Assembly (NCBI RefSeq): GCF_947501385.1
Contig: NZ_CANMVP010000007.1
Coordinates: 62,001 to 126,000 of the forward strand
Source: an uncultured Polaribacter sp.
Lineage (GTDB): Bacteria > Bacteroidota > Bacteroidia > Flavobacteriales > Flavobacteriaceae
Direction: 5' to 3'
Length of the DNA stretch: 64,000 nt
A model generated the notes under the pieces. The model had not been told where the DNA came from and did not search any database. It was given only the letters and a program-made list of their open reading frames with translations. A program made the translations under genes and the position numbers. Below are positions 36,650 to 45,116 of this stretch, piece after piece (within the stretch, counting starts at the first letter, position 1; every line of letters starts with the position of its first letter).

Positions 36650-38290
36650 ATGGAAAACTTTGTGACACCAGTAAAAGATAAAGTCCCTTTTTTACAAAAA
36701 ACAGCCTTTGGCTCAGGACATTTAGTGCTTAACTTACTGCCGGGTGCGTTAGCTGTTTTTATGTTCTTTCTGGTGACAGCATTTGGAATGGATCCATTTT
36801 TAGCAGGTTTATTAGGTGGTTTGCCAAGAATATTCGATGCAATTACAGATCCAGTAATGGGTTTTATTTCTGATAATACAAAGTCGAAATTTGGAAGAAG
36901 AAGGCCTTATATATTAATCGGAGCAATTTTAAGCGGAATCTTGTTTGCACTTCTATTCCAACTGAATGAAGATAATTCAGTCATGTTTAATTTTTGGTAT
37001 TTCTTAGTAATGTCTTTAGTATTTCTTGTAGGGAATACCATGTTCGCGACACCATTAGTTGGTTTAGGTTATGAAATGACATCTGATTATAATGAACGTA
37101 CACGATTAATGGCATTTGCAAATGTTGTGGGGCAAGTTGCTTGGATGTTGGTACCATGGTTTTGGGTGGTTATTGCAGACCCAACGGTGTTTCCCATACC
37201 AGAAGAAACATTAATTGCAATCGGAGAAATGGGACTTACAGGTGATGAACTACAAAAGATAACGACAGAAAAGTTACAAGCCACGGGTGTTCGTAAATTA
37301 TCCATAGGTGTTGGTTTGGTATGTGCTGTACTTGGAATTTTACCTGCCTTATTTTGTAAGGGAATGGATGCAGGAAAAATGGAAAACAGAAAAGAAATTA
37401 GTGTAAAAACATTAGGATCTAGTTTTAAGGAATTGTGGTACGGAATTGTACAAGTTTCTAAAAACAAGCCATTTATGAAACTTTGTGGCGCTACTTTTTT
37501 AGTGTTTAACGGATTTCAAATGGTAGCTTCCTTTAGCTTTTTTATTATTGTATTTTATATCTACAATGGAGATTATGGTCAAGCAGGTACCTGGCCAGCA
37601 TGGTTTGCTTCACTTACGGCAGTGATTACTGCTTTTATGGTGATTCCAATTGTGTCAAGAATTGCCAATAAATGGGGAAAGCGAAAAGCATTTATTATTT
37701 CTACTGTTATTTCTATTATTGGATACATCTTAAAATGGTGGGGATTTGACAACGAATTAAACGCAGAATTTAATCAATCAGAAATAGGTACAGGACTAAA
37801 TAACTTTGTGGTTTCAATATTTGATACGATCAATCCTTTTTTAGATAGCATTGGCATGTCTTGGTTTAGTATGGATGTAAGTCAAGGAGGTCCGTGGCTA
37901 ATGTTTTTACCAATTCCTTTTATGGCTTTTGGTTTGGGTGGATTATTTACGTTAATGATGAGCATGACTGCAGATGTATGCGATTTAGATGAATTGGAAA
38001 ATGGGATGCCTCGTAAAGAAGGAACATTTGGTGCCATTTATTGGTGGATGGTAAAATTAGGGCAGGCAATTGCTTTGGTATTGGGAGGAGCCATTTTAAC
38101 TTTAGTAGGTTTTGATGAAGGCGCGGTAACCCAAACTGCTGAAACCATGACAAATTTACGAATAGCAGATATTGTGATACCTGCAACTACGGCTGCTATA
38201 GCCGTATGGATTATGTGGAAATATTCTTTGAATGAAAAAAGAGCAAGAAAAATAAAAGTAGAATTGGTAAAACGAAGAGGAGAATTATAA
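36650..38290 (+). CDS. MFS/GPH-type sugar:cation symporter
   Basis: A 546-residue inner-membrane carrier with about 12 hydrophobic helices. The GPH/MelB-like signature GGLPRIFDAITDPVMGFISDNTKSKFGRRRPYI lies near residue 60; it is quoted here by its key parts DAITDP and FGRRRPYI. A loop of about 50 residues between helices 6 and 7 (SVKTLGSSFKELWYGI) is typical. It probably carries beta-gluco-oligosaccharides or glucose with a cation into the cytoplasm for the GH149 and GH17 enzymes of the same operon. The substrate is inferred only. Confidence 0.88.
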   Translation: MENFVTPVKDKVPFLQKTAFGSGHLVLNLLPGALAVFMFFLVTAFGMDPFLAGLLGGLPRIFDAITDPVMGFISDNTKSKFGRRRPYILIGAILSGILFALLFQLNEDNSVMFNFWYFLVMSLVFLVGNTMFATPLVGLGYEMTSDYNERTRLMAFANVVGQVAWMLVPWFWVVIADPTVFPIPEETLIAIGEMGLTGDELQKITTEKLQATGVRKLSIGVGLVCAVLGILPALFCKGMDAGKMENRKEISVKTLGSSFKELWYGIVQVSKNKPFMKLCGATFLVFNGFQMVASFSFFIIVFYIYNGDYGQAGTWPAWFASLTAVITAFMVIPIVSRIANKWGKRKAFIISTVISIIGYILKWWGFDNELNAEFNQSEIGTGLNNFVVSIFDTINPFLDSIGMSWFSMDVSQGGPWLMFLPIPFMAFGLGGLFTLMMSMTADVCDLDELENGMPRKEGTFGAIYWWMVKLGQAIALVLGGAILTLVGFDEGAVTQTAETMTNLRIADIVIPATTAAIAVWIMWKYSLNEKRARKIKVELVKRRGEL

Positions 38291-38311
38291 TCAAAAGAAA
38301 ATACAGATAAA

Positions 38312-39220
38312 ATGTCATACAGAGGAAAGCATCATTATTTAAAAAACACTACAAATTTTTCAGGTTTTAAAGGTGTAGATTTTGGCAAATCTTCAATTGA
38401 AGATTTAAAGAAACAATGGAAGGCTACTTTAGATAAAGGAATGCATGGTATTTGTTTTAGTATGTATGAAGACGGTCAAGAACCAGGAGACACAATTACC
38501 GAGGCGCAAGTAGAAAGAAGAATTAAAATTCTAAAACCACATACAAAATGGATTCGTTCTTTTTCTTGTATTGAAGGCAATGAGCACATACCAAGAATTG
38601 CGAACAAGCATGGCTTAAAAAACATGGTAGGCGCTTGGTTGAGTGACGATTTAGAGAAAAACGAATTAGAAATAGAAGCTCTAATCGAACTAGGCAATGA
38701 AGGATGTGTAGATATTGCTGCCGTTGGGAACGAAGTTTTATATAGAAACGATTTAACATTAGCACAGCTATTAGCCTATATCAAAAGAGTAAAAGATGCA
38801 TTGCCAGAGGTGGCTGTAGGCTATGTAGATGCGTATTATGAGTTTTCTGTACACCCAGAATTGGTAGAAATTAGCGATGTTATCTTATCCAACTGTTATC
38901 CTTATTGGGAGTCTTGTCATATCGATACTTCTTTAAACCACATGCAAAGTATGTTTTACCAAGCAACAGATGCAGGAAAAGGAAAAAAGGTAATCATTAC
39001 AGAAACAGGTTGGCCAAGCCAAGGTGGAAGTGAAGGGGGCGCTTTATCATCCGAAGAAAACGCCATGAAGTATTTTATCAATACTCAAAAATGGTCAGAA
39101 CAAGATAATGTAGCTATTTTCTACTTTTCTTCTTTTGACGAATCTTGGAAAGTGGGAGATGAAGGAGATGTAGGAGCTTATTGGGGGCTTTGGGATAAAA
39201 ATGAGGCATTGAAGTTTTAA
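38312..39220 (+). CDS. GH17 enzyme without signal peptide (cytoplasmic)
   Basis: A 302-residue single-domain GH17 protein. AAVGNEVLYR gives the acid/base Glu at ~141 and IITETGWPSQG the nucleophile Glu at ~231. FSGFKGVDFGKSS is the first barrel strand region. No Sec or lipoprotein signal is present, so it should act inside the cell, after import by the MFS protein 21 bp upstream. It may trim or transglycosylate beta-1,3-oligoglucans before phosphorolysis by GH149. It is the last gene of the GH149-led operon. Confidence 0.9.
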   Translation: MSYRGKHHYLKNTTNFSGFKGVDFGKSSIEDLKKQWKATLDKGMHGICFSMYEDGQEPGDTITEAQVERRIKILKPHTKWIRSFSCIEGNEHIPRIANKHGLKNMVGAWLSDDLEKNELEIEALIELGNEGCVDIAAVGNEVLYRNDLTLAQLLAYIKRVKDALPEVAVGYVDAYYEFSVHPELVEISDVILSNCYPYWESCHIDTSLNHMQSMFYQATDAGKGKKVIITETGWPSQGGSEGGALSSEENAMKYFINTQKWSEQDNVAIFYFSSFDESWKVGDEGDVGAYWGLWDKNEALKF

Positions 39221-39221
39221 A

Positions 39222-39387
39222 AATACTTACAACATAGCAATACATAACCCATACAGTGGCATTATAACATACATTTTTTTAATTTTTTTTTATCTGAACA
39301 ATACTTTTTAAGCCCGTGTTTTAAGGATTTGATAACTTTTTACATTTTTTTTGTTGTGTATGTTTTTTGTTGAGGTATTTTTTAAGG
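39222..39387 (+). promoter_or_regulatory. PUL-shared operator upstream of the T9SS binding protein
   Basis: TGTATGTTTTTTGTTGAGG followed by TATTTTTT at 39357-39383 is nearly identical to the sites at 13639 and 21654. A TAATATAAG element 37 bp downstream may be the -7 box. AGCAATACAT (39236-39245) also occurs at 21552-21561. The 39221-39440 gap has no gene. Confidence 0.6.
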
Positions 39388-39440
39388 TTATTGTAATATA
39401 AGTGATTAACTTGAGTGTTAACATTTAAACTATATAAATT

Positions 39441-40871
39441 ATGAAAAAAATTACTTTATTATTTGCCTTATTGACAACTTCAATTGGGTTCTCACAACAA
39501 CAAGAATACCATTTAGATTTTGAGGATGGAACGGCTTCTGGTAACGCGGCCTCTTGGAATAATTCATTTGGAGGTACAAGTGCTGTAGAAATAATTACAA
39601 ATCCTAATCCAAGTGGAACCAATACATCTGCTACAACTAAAGTGCTTAAAACTACTTTAGCTTCTCCATTAACTGCAGAAAACTATGCAGGTTTCGATAA
39701 TTCACAATCAGGAGAAGTTTTTGGTACATGGAAAATTGATATGGCAGTAGCTAATAATTTGATGCTTACTATGGATGTTCATAAAAATTATGTTGGTACT
39801 GTTGGTATAAAAATGACGACAACAACTGGTGGAACTACATTTGAAATTTCAGACCAAAATGTTAACAATTCCGTTGTAAATGAATGGCAAACATTAACTT
39901 GGGATCTTTCAGGAATTAATCCAAACGGAGATTTAACAAATATTAGCGATATGGTTGTATTTGTTGACTTTCAAGATAAAGCCAATAGAACCTCACCTGC
40001 AACTTATGAACTTTATATTGATAACATAAAGTTTAATGCAGAAAAATTATCTGATGCGCCAGCGGCTTCTTGTACTGATGGTATTATGAATGGTGATGAA
40101 ACTGGTGTAGACTGCGGTGGTTCTTGTGATCCATGTGCTGTAGAATTATCAATAGCTTCTCCTACAGTGCAACATGGAGGAACTGCAGGTACAGATTATA
40201 TCTCAATCTACAGTGATGCCCTAACAAGTATAACTGTTGGTAATTTAGATCCAAATTGGAATCAAGCTACAGATGCTACTGAAATAGTAATTAATGGAAA
40301 TAATACCCTAAAATATGATAATCTTAATTATCAAGGAACTGATTTTAATGGTGATAAACAAGATGTTACTGGAATGACTCATTTTCACTTAGATTATTAC
40401 ACAGATAATACTACAGAATTAGAGTTTTTCTTAATTAGCAATGCAGGTGAAACAGCTTATAATATTCAATCTAATTTAGGAATTACAACTGGTAGTTGGG
40501 TAAGTTTAGAAATTCCTATTTCTAATTGGACCTTAGATTTAACTACTTTAAGAGAGTTTAAAGTGGTTGGTAATGGAACTATTTATTTTGATAATTTTTA
40601 TTTTTATAATCAAGCAACAGCAAGCGTAGAAAATAATAAATTACTAGGTTTTTCTATGTATCCAAATCCTGCATCTAACAGATTAAATATTTCTGCAGTA
40701 GATGTAATTAAAAATGCTGACATTTTTAATGTAATTGGTAAAAAAGTTAAGCATATAGATATCAATAACTCTCGTGCTTCAATAGATATTTCTGATTTAT
40801 CTACAGGTATTTATTTAATCAAATATAGCGTGAATAATAAAGTTGGTACCGCTAAATTTATCAAACAATAA
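39441..40871 (+). CDS. T9SS-secreted modular glycan-binding protein
   Basis: A 476-residue secreted protein with a Sec signal (TTSIGFS). Module 1 (~20-205, HLDFEDGTASGNAASWNN to YELYIDNIKF) resembles the repeated modules of the 27266 protein. A Cys-rich linker (CTDGIMNGDETGVDCGGSC) follows. Module 2 (~235-395) matches the module shared with the 18361 and 24983 proteins (WVSLEIPIS, IYFDNFYFY). The last ~75 residues are a Por_Secre_tail type IX sorting domain (MYPNPASNRLNISA to STGIYLIKYS). No catalytic residues are seen. Its own operator copy suggests it responds to the same inducer as SusCD. A secreted or cell-attached laminarin-binding protein is the best guess. Confidence 0.78.
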   Translation: MKKITLLFALLTTSIGFSQQQEYHLDFEDGTASGNAASWNNSFGGTSAVEIITNPNPSGTNTSATTKVLKTTLASPLTAENYAGFDNSQSGEVFGTWKIDMAVANNLMLTMDVHKNYVGTVGIKMTTTTGGTTFEISDQNVNNSVVNEWQTLTWDLSGINPNGDLTNISDMVVFVDFQDKANRTSPATYELYIDNIKFNAEKLSDAPAASCTDGIMNGDETGVDCGGSCDPCAVELSIASPTVQHGGTAGTDYISIYSDALTSITVGNLDPNWNQATDATEIVINGNNTLKYDNLNYQGTDFNGDKQDVTGMTHFHLDYYTDNTTELEFFLISNAGETAYNIQSNLGITTGSWVSLEIPISNWTLDLTTLREFKVVGNGTIYFDNFYFYNQATASVENNKLLGFSMYPNPASNRLNISAVDVIKNADIFNVIGKKVKHIDINNSRASIDISDLSTGIYLIKYSVNNKVGTAKFIKQ

Positions 40872-40892
40872 TAAAGCTTTCATTTCAATTTT

Positions 40893-40928
40893 AAACGCTC
40901 AAGATGTAATTTCTTGAGCGTTTTTTTT
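40893..40928 (+). terminator. Strong terminator at the end of the beta-glucan PUL
   Basis: AAACGCTCAAG pairs exactly with CTTGAGCGTTT across a 9-nt loop, followed by a run of 8 T. It closes the + strand PUL and touches the stop of the convergent gene at 40927, so it may serve both directions. Confidence 0.85.
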
Positions 40929-41577
40929 ATTCAAACAAAGCATCTAAAGTTAACACATCTAAATACCCATCTGCATAGAGGTTGTTTTTCTCTTCAAAAC
41001 CTTTAATGGCAGTTCTGGTTTCAATTTTATAAATACCATCTATTTTTAGATCAAAGCCGTTTTGAACTAATTTTTTTTGAACTTCGAAAATTAATGCGCT
41101 TGTTTGACCGTAAGATAACTTTTGGGTATCATCAAACATACTGATGATTTTTTTGGTTTCTAAAGAATGTTGATATTCTTTTAAATCAGTTCCTGTTTCT
41201 TCTAAGAATTTAATTTCTTTGTTAGAAATGCCATCTTCTTTTAAAATGGCAGATTTTTCTAACTTCGCTTCGTAAAACTTTACAACCGCCAATTTTTCTG
41301 CATATAGACCAACTGCATGTTTCGTTTCATTATCATCATCTTTCGGAGTTCTAACATCAATATCATTTGCTGTCCACTGTAGCATTACAAAACTATTTAA
41401 AGCTTCTTTCGCTTTGTAATAATTAATCACAGTTTCTTGGTTGTGATACTTAATGTCTAATTTTTTTTCAGTTGTATAATCAACATTTGGCGAATTATAT
41501 CTCTTATACTTACTATACTGACCGTAACCAATAATACCTAAAATAATAATCAATAATAAAATAATTAGTTGTTTCAT
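40927..41577 (-). CDS. Membrane-anchored protein with a C-terminal peptidoglycan-binding-like domain
   Basis: A 216-residue protein with an N-terminal membrane anchor (QLIILLLIIILGIIGYG). The start at 41577 places the ATG directly before the helix. The middle is helical and charged. The last ~60 residues (LIFEVQKKLVQNGFDLKIDG, TRTAIKGFEEKNNLYADGYL) resemble the PG_binding_1 fold. It is likely a periplasmic protein touching the cell wall. It borders the stress island but no regulon box was found in front of it. No specific function is recognised. Confidence 0.6.
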   Translation of the reverse strand: MKQLIILLLIIILGIIGYGQYSKYKRYNSPNVDYTTEKKLDIKYHNQETVINYYKAKEALNSFVMLQWTANDIDVRTPKDDDNETKHAVGLYAEKLAVVKFYEAKLEKSAILKEDGISNKEIKFLEETGTDLKEYQHSLETKKIISMFDDTQKLSYGQTSALIFEVQKKLVQNGFDLKIDGIYKIETRTAIKGFEEKNNLYADGYLDVLTLDALFE

Positions 41578-41702
41578 AAAAGTTGGTTCATTAATTTTCA
41601 ATAGATAACAAATGTAATTATATCTTTTTTAATGAGCGTTTAAAATAATAAATACGTGTGACGTTTTAAAAGCACAAAGTACTGTAAAACTAGTTGCACT
41701 AA

Positions 41703-41745
41703 TGACCAATATCATATATGCCCCAAAAAATGATACTTACTTTTA
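41703..41745 (+). promoter_or_regulatory. FNR/CRP-type box and -7 element of the 41766 stress-protein gene
   Basis: TGACCAATATCA (41703-41714), then exactly 23 bp, then TACTTTTA (41738-41745). The gene starts 20 bp later. It is one of ten promoters in this window with the same architecture. Confidence 0.8.
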
Positions 41746-41765
41746 GTATCTCAAAGTAATTTATT

Positions 41766-42596
41766 ATGAAAAACATTCTTTTACTTACAGATTTCTCAGA
41801 AAACTCAATGAATGCCATACGATATGCCTTGAACCTATTCGAAAACAGTTTTTGTAACTTTTATATTTTGAATGTAAGAAGTCCTTCTGTTTATACATCT
41901 GCCGATTTAATGGCTGCTGGCAATGAAAGTATTTCAAGTTCCATTATTAAAAAGACGAAACACAAAATCATGAAACTTATTGTGAAACTAGAAAATGAAT
42001 TTAAAAATAAAAATTTTTCTTATAGTGCACATGTCGCTTATCATGAGTTTTCAAATGCAATAGTACAGGTGCAAAAGGCGAAAAATATAGATGTAATTGT
42101 GATGGGTACAAATGGTGTAACTGGAGCGAAAGAAGTATTGTTTGGTAGCAATACCATAAATGTAATTCGAAAAGTAGACTGTACTACATTAGTAGTTCCT
42201 GAAGGATATATCTATAAATTACCTAAGGAAGTACTGTTGCCTTTAGATGTGTTTGATTCTTTAAGCGGAAGTGCATTTATGGGAATTGCTAAGTTTGTAA
42301 ATGTCTATAGTAAAACGTTGCACATTTTAAGAATTAAACCGAATAATGAAATTTCTAAAGAAGAAAACAAAGACAAAGACATCAATTCTTTTTTGAAGAA
42401 GACGAATTATAAATATCATAAAATAGTAAACGTACCCATGCATTATGCCGTAAGTTGCTATTTACAAACAAATACCATCGATTTAATCTCATTACTAGTA
42501 CAGAAAGAAAGTTTTTTTGAAAGATTTTTTATGGGTTCTACTACAACACAAATAAGCAATAAAATTCAAGTGCCCTTGTTGGTGTTTCATAATTAA
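41766..42596 (+). CDS. Universal stress protein, tandem UspA domains
   Basis: A 276-residue two-domain UspA protein. Domain 1 opens with ILLLTDFSENSMNAIRYAL and has the ATP-type motif G-x2-G-x9-G-S in GTNGVTGAKEVLFGSNT (~115-131). Domain 2 (from ~150) lacks that motif. It is the only USP of the island on the + strand, set apart at its edge, but it has its own regulon box. The stop codon overlaps the stop of the convergent TSUP gene. Role: nucleotide-binding stress adaptor, partner unknown. Confidence 0.92.
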   Translation: MKNILLLTDFSENSMNAIRYALNLFENSFCNFYILNVRSPSVYTSADLMAAGNESISSSIIKKTKHKIMKLIVKLENEFKNKNFSYSAHVAYHEFSNAIVQVQKAKNIDVIVMGTNGVTGAKEVLFGSNTINVIRKVDCTTLVVPEGYIYKLPKEVLLPLDVFDSLSGSAFMGIAKFVNVYSKTLHILRIKPNNEISKEENKDKDINSFLKKTNYKYHKIVNVPMHYAVSCYLQTNTIDLISLLVQKESFFERFFMGSTTTQISNKIQVPLLVFHN

Positions 42597-43330
42597 TGAA
42601 GTTCTAGGTTGGAAATAACACTAACAATTCCAATCGCTAAAATAAGCAACAATACAAAACCTCTAAATTGTTCTTGAGAAATTTTATCCAACATTTTTTT
42701 ACCTGCCCAGGTTCCTAATATACTGACTCCTATAAGTATTGGAATTAAATATAAATGCTGTTTGTTCATATATCCGTTAAAATAATATACAATCGTTCGA
42801 CTAAAATCTACACCTAAATCTATAATAGCAGAAGTTGCAATAAACTTATTTTTATTCATTTTAAAAGCTGCTAAAGTGATGCCCCTAATAGCACCTCCTG
42901 TTCCTAAAAGACCAGCACTTAAACCAGATAATGAACCACCAATAATAGCGTTTTTTTTATTTGGATTTATTTTTAATTTTTTAAAAAGTAAAAAAAGTAA
43001 GCTTAAAATTATTAAGAAGAAGCCAAGTATGTAGGTTAATATCTTTGGATCTAAAAATTTACTGAAGTATGCGCCTACAGAAACAAATAATACTGCAGGA
43101 ATCCCTAAATTTAAAACGATTCTTTTATCAAAACCTTTTTTAAAAATAGCTATTTTACTGATGTTACTAGCTAAATGAAAGAGTGCAGTAATTCCTAAAA
43201 CAGACTGAAAATCAAAAAAGAAATTAGCAATCGGAACAAAAAAGACAGAGGAGCCAAAACCACCAACGGTTCCTAGTATTTCTGCTATCAACGAGAGTAA
43301 GATAAAGACAGGCAGATATCTAGTGAGCAT
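42593..43330 (-). CDS. TauE/SafE (TSUP) family membrane permease
   Basis: A 245-residue protein with about eight hydrophobic helices and the duplicated TSUP pattern: the first half has EILGTVGGFGSSVFFVPI and the second has IGGSLSGLSAGLLGTGGAIRG. TSUP proteins move sulfite, sulfonates or other organic anions across the inner membrane. The substrate is unknown here. It is the last gene of a run from Hsp20 (45011) through two small genes, with spacing of 18-70 bp, so it may be transcribed from the Hsp20 promoter. Confidence 0.85.
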   Translation of the reverse strand: MLTRYLPVFILLSLIAEILGTVGGFGSSVFFVPIANFFFDFQSVLGITALFHLASNISKIAIFKKGFDKRIVLNLGIPAVLFVSVGAYFSKFLDPKILTYILGFFLIILSLLFLLFKKLKINPNKKNAIIGGSLSGLSAGLLGTGGAIRGITLAAFKMNKNKFIATSAIIDLGVDFSRTIVYYFNGYMNKQHLYLIPILIGVSILGTWAGKKMLDKISQEQFRGFVLLLILAIGIVSVISNLELH

Positions 43331-43348
43331 TCAGAAGGAATTGATGGA

Positions 43349-44020
43349 TTAATTTAGGGTTTCACTTTTAGGAATTTCTTCTTTCATTAATTTTGGATTG
43401 ATGAGCATTTCTTTTTCTAAAACAAGAAAAATAAGATGCACATAATCATTTACGGTTTCTTCTATTGATTTTGGAGCGATAATATCAATATACCCTTTCC
43501 AAATCAACTCTTTATCTTTTGTTGGACATAGACAGTACAAAGATGTTTCTGCATGATAAACGGTATACTCATCGTAGTATTCTGGATTGTAGTAAATGTC
43601 TTGATACATTAAATAATCGTCCCTAAATTTTCTATATGTTTTTTCATAGTCATAGTAAGATTTTTTATAGGCAACTTTATCTTCTACACCAATTACTTTT
43701 GTAAATAACACAGTATCAAAACCATCATTTACAAGTGTATTCTCGAATTCTTTTAATTCTTTTTGGGTCATTTTTTCTGTTCTTAAAGAAGGATCAAAAA
43801 GCTCTAAACTCATTACCGCATGTATTCCTCGCAATGCTAATTCACTTTTTATTTGTTGTTCAAATTGTAATCTAGCTGCTGTGTTTGACGTCATGCCAAC
43901 TACCAAAACTTTATTGGGAGAATAGGATTCTATGTCTGGACTTTTCCAGCTATCTACCAATTGTGTAGTAGAACAGCTTATAAGAACAAACAGCATTATT
44001 AAAAGAAGGGAACTTCTCAT
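43349..44020 (-). CDS. Lipoprotein of unknown function, DUF4136-like N-terminal pattern
   Basis: A 223-residue lipoprotein (signal LLIMLFVLISC). The opening STTQLVDSWKSPDI and the strand KVLVVGMTSNTAARLQFEQQIKSELALRGI recall the 'CsgG/GNA1162/DUF4136' type of periplasmic nucleotide-free Rossmann-like lipoproteins. A Tyr-rich stretch (YYDYEKTYRKFRDDYLMYQDIYYNPEYYDEY) is unusual and is summarised here by its repeated YY pairs near 125-155. Function is unknown. It lies between a helical protein gene and TSUP in the Hsp20 operon. Confidence 0.65.
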   Translation of the reverse strand: MRSSLLLIMLFVLISCSTTQLVDSWKSPDIESYSPNKVLVVGMTSNTAARLQFEQQIKSELALRGIHAVMSLELFDPSLRTEKMTQKELKEFENTLVNDGFDTVLFTKVIGVEDKVAYKKSYYDYEKTYRKFRDDYLMYQDIYYNPEYYDEYTVYHAETSLYCLCPTKDKELIWKGYIDIIAPKSIEETVNDYVHLIFLVLEKEMLINPKLMKEEIPKSETLN

Positions 44021-44043
44021 ATCTTTAAGATTTAAGTGGTATT

Positions 44044-44493
44044 CTAACTAATTAAGCGCTTTTGTTTTTGAGTTTTTTTAATGTTTTTGATAATATCAAA
44101 TAACTTTATTTTAAGTGACTTATAGTTTTTTAAAAACTTATGAATGGTTAGGGTTAGTTTTTTATGTTCATTTTTGTATTTCTCTTCTTCTTTTGGTTGA
44201 TCAATTCCGTCAACTATAATTTTAAGATTCTTCTGATGTTTAGTGACTATTTTAATAAGTGTATCATTTTCTTTGCTAAAATCATGTACTGCTTCAATGA
44301 CTTTTTTATTGTCAGAAAAATGCTTTTTATCAATTAATTGAAGCGTAAATGATGTTATTAAATCTTCTAAAAAGAGATGTTCATCTTCTATAAATTTTAA
44401 TTCAGACAGCCATTCTTTAGAATTACTATGCATATCATCTGCACTTAACCATTCAACAAATTTTACACTTCTATCTGTATGCGTAGTTTTCAT
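44044..44493 (-). CDS. Small all-helical protein, unknown
   Basis: A 149-residue, Lys/Glu-rich helical protein with no signal peptide. It opens with a WLSADDMHSNSKEWLSELKF segment followed by long heptad-like stretches (FIEDEHLFLEDLITSF, KKLTLTIHKFLKNYKSL). Overall length and layout resemble the gene at 45117, on the other side of Hsp20, though identity is low. It is 69 bp downstream of Hsp20 across a stable hairpin. I do not recognise a family. A stress-related cytoplasmic helical bundle is inferred from context. Confidence 0.6.
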   Translation of the reverse strand: MKTTHTDRSVKFVEWLSADDMHSNSKEWLSELKFIEDEHLFLEDLITSFTLQLIDKKHFSDNKKVIEAVHDFSKENDTLIKIVTKHQKNLKIIVDGIDQPKEEEKYKNEHKKLTLTIHKFLKNYKSLKIKLFDIIKNIKKTQKQKRLIS

Positions 44494-44511
44494 AATATTA
44501 TTTTTAATTTT

Positions 44512-44545
44512 AAGCAGAAAGCAGTTTTTAAAATGCTTTCTGCTT
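44512..44545. other. Stable intergenic hairpin between Hsp20 and the next gene
   Basis: AAGCAGAAAGCA pairs exactly with TGCTTTCTGCTT across a 10-nt loop. The T-rich tail is on the + strand side, so it is not a canonical terminator for the - strand operon. It may instead end or protect the Hsp20 mRNA by processing. Confidence 0.55.
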
Positions 44546-44561
44546 ATCTTTTTTGTGAATG

Positions 44562-45011
44562 TTACACAACTTCAATTACTTTTTTGGTAACTTCTTTTGT
44601 CGCTTCTTTTTTTAGAAGATTTAATTTTAAAATCCCGTTTTTATAAGTTGCTTTTACCTCTTGATCTGTATTCACAGATTTTGGTAATTTTAAGGATCTT
44701 TCAAAAGAATTATAGCTAAATTCTTTACGAGTATATGCTTCTTCTGTTTCTTCAGATTCTTTCTCTTTTTCTCCACAAATATGTAACACATCCTCATCGA
44801 TGGTAACTTCAAAGTCTTTTTTTGTAAAACCTGGTGCAACAAACTCAATGTCAAAACCCTCATCGTGTTCTTTTACATTCATTGCTGGTAGCAAGGCATC
44901 TTCCTCAAAAAAAGGAGTGTTGAAAAGATTATCGTCATTGAAAAAAGGTCTTAAGCCATTATTGGTCCAAGGAAATAATCTATTTTGATTTAATTTAATA
45001 AGTGACATCAT
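44562..45011 (-). CDS. Hsp20/alpha-crystallin small heat-shock chaperone
   Basis: A 149-residue sHSP. The alpha-crystallin domain runs ~45-140: AMNVKEHDEGFDIEFVAPGF, LHICGEKEKE, the conserved FERSLKLPKSVN, and the A-x-Y-x-N-G-x-L signature in ATYKNGILKLNL. The short N-terminal arm contains FPWTNNGLRPFF. It holds unfolding proteins in soluble form without ATP. Two adjacent ATGs are present (45011 and 45008). Its promoter carries the regulon box at 45082-45093, linking the chaperone to the CRP/FNR-type regulator of the island. Confidence 0.93.
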   Translation of the reverse strand: MMSLIKLNQNRLFPWTNNGLRPFFNDDNLFNTPFFEEDALLPAMNVKEHDEGFDIEFVAPGFTKKDFEVTIDEDVLHICGEKEKESEETEEAYTRKEFSYNSFERSLKLPKSVNTDQEVKATYKNGILKLNLLKKEATKEVTKKVIEVV

Positions 45012-45050
45012 ACATGAATTTAAGATTAAACTTTATTTTTAATTGCTGTA

Positions 45051-45093
45051 CTAAATTAGGTGTTAAAGATGTTTTTTAAAATGATATATATCA
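45051..45093 (-). promoter_or_regulatory. FNR/CRP-type box and -7 element of hsp20
   Basis: On the - strand: TGATATATATCA (45082-45093), 23 bp, then TAATTTAG (45051-45058), followed by TAC. The same TAATTTAGTAC string occurs in the promoter at 53856, suggesting similar strength. Confidence 0.8.
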
Positions 45094-45116
45094 GTTTGAT
45101 AAAAAAAAAGTGGTTT

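Noticed and set aside
44512..44545. Hairpin as the terminator of hsp20
   Set aside because: On the - strand the stem is followed by A-rich, not T-rich, sequence; kept only as a stable hairpin.
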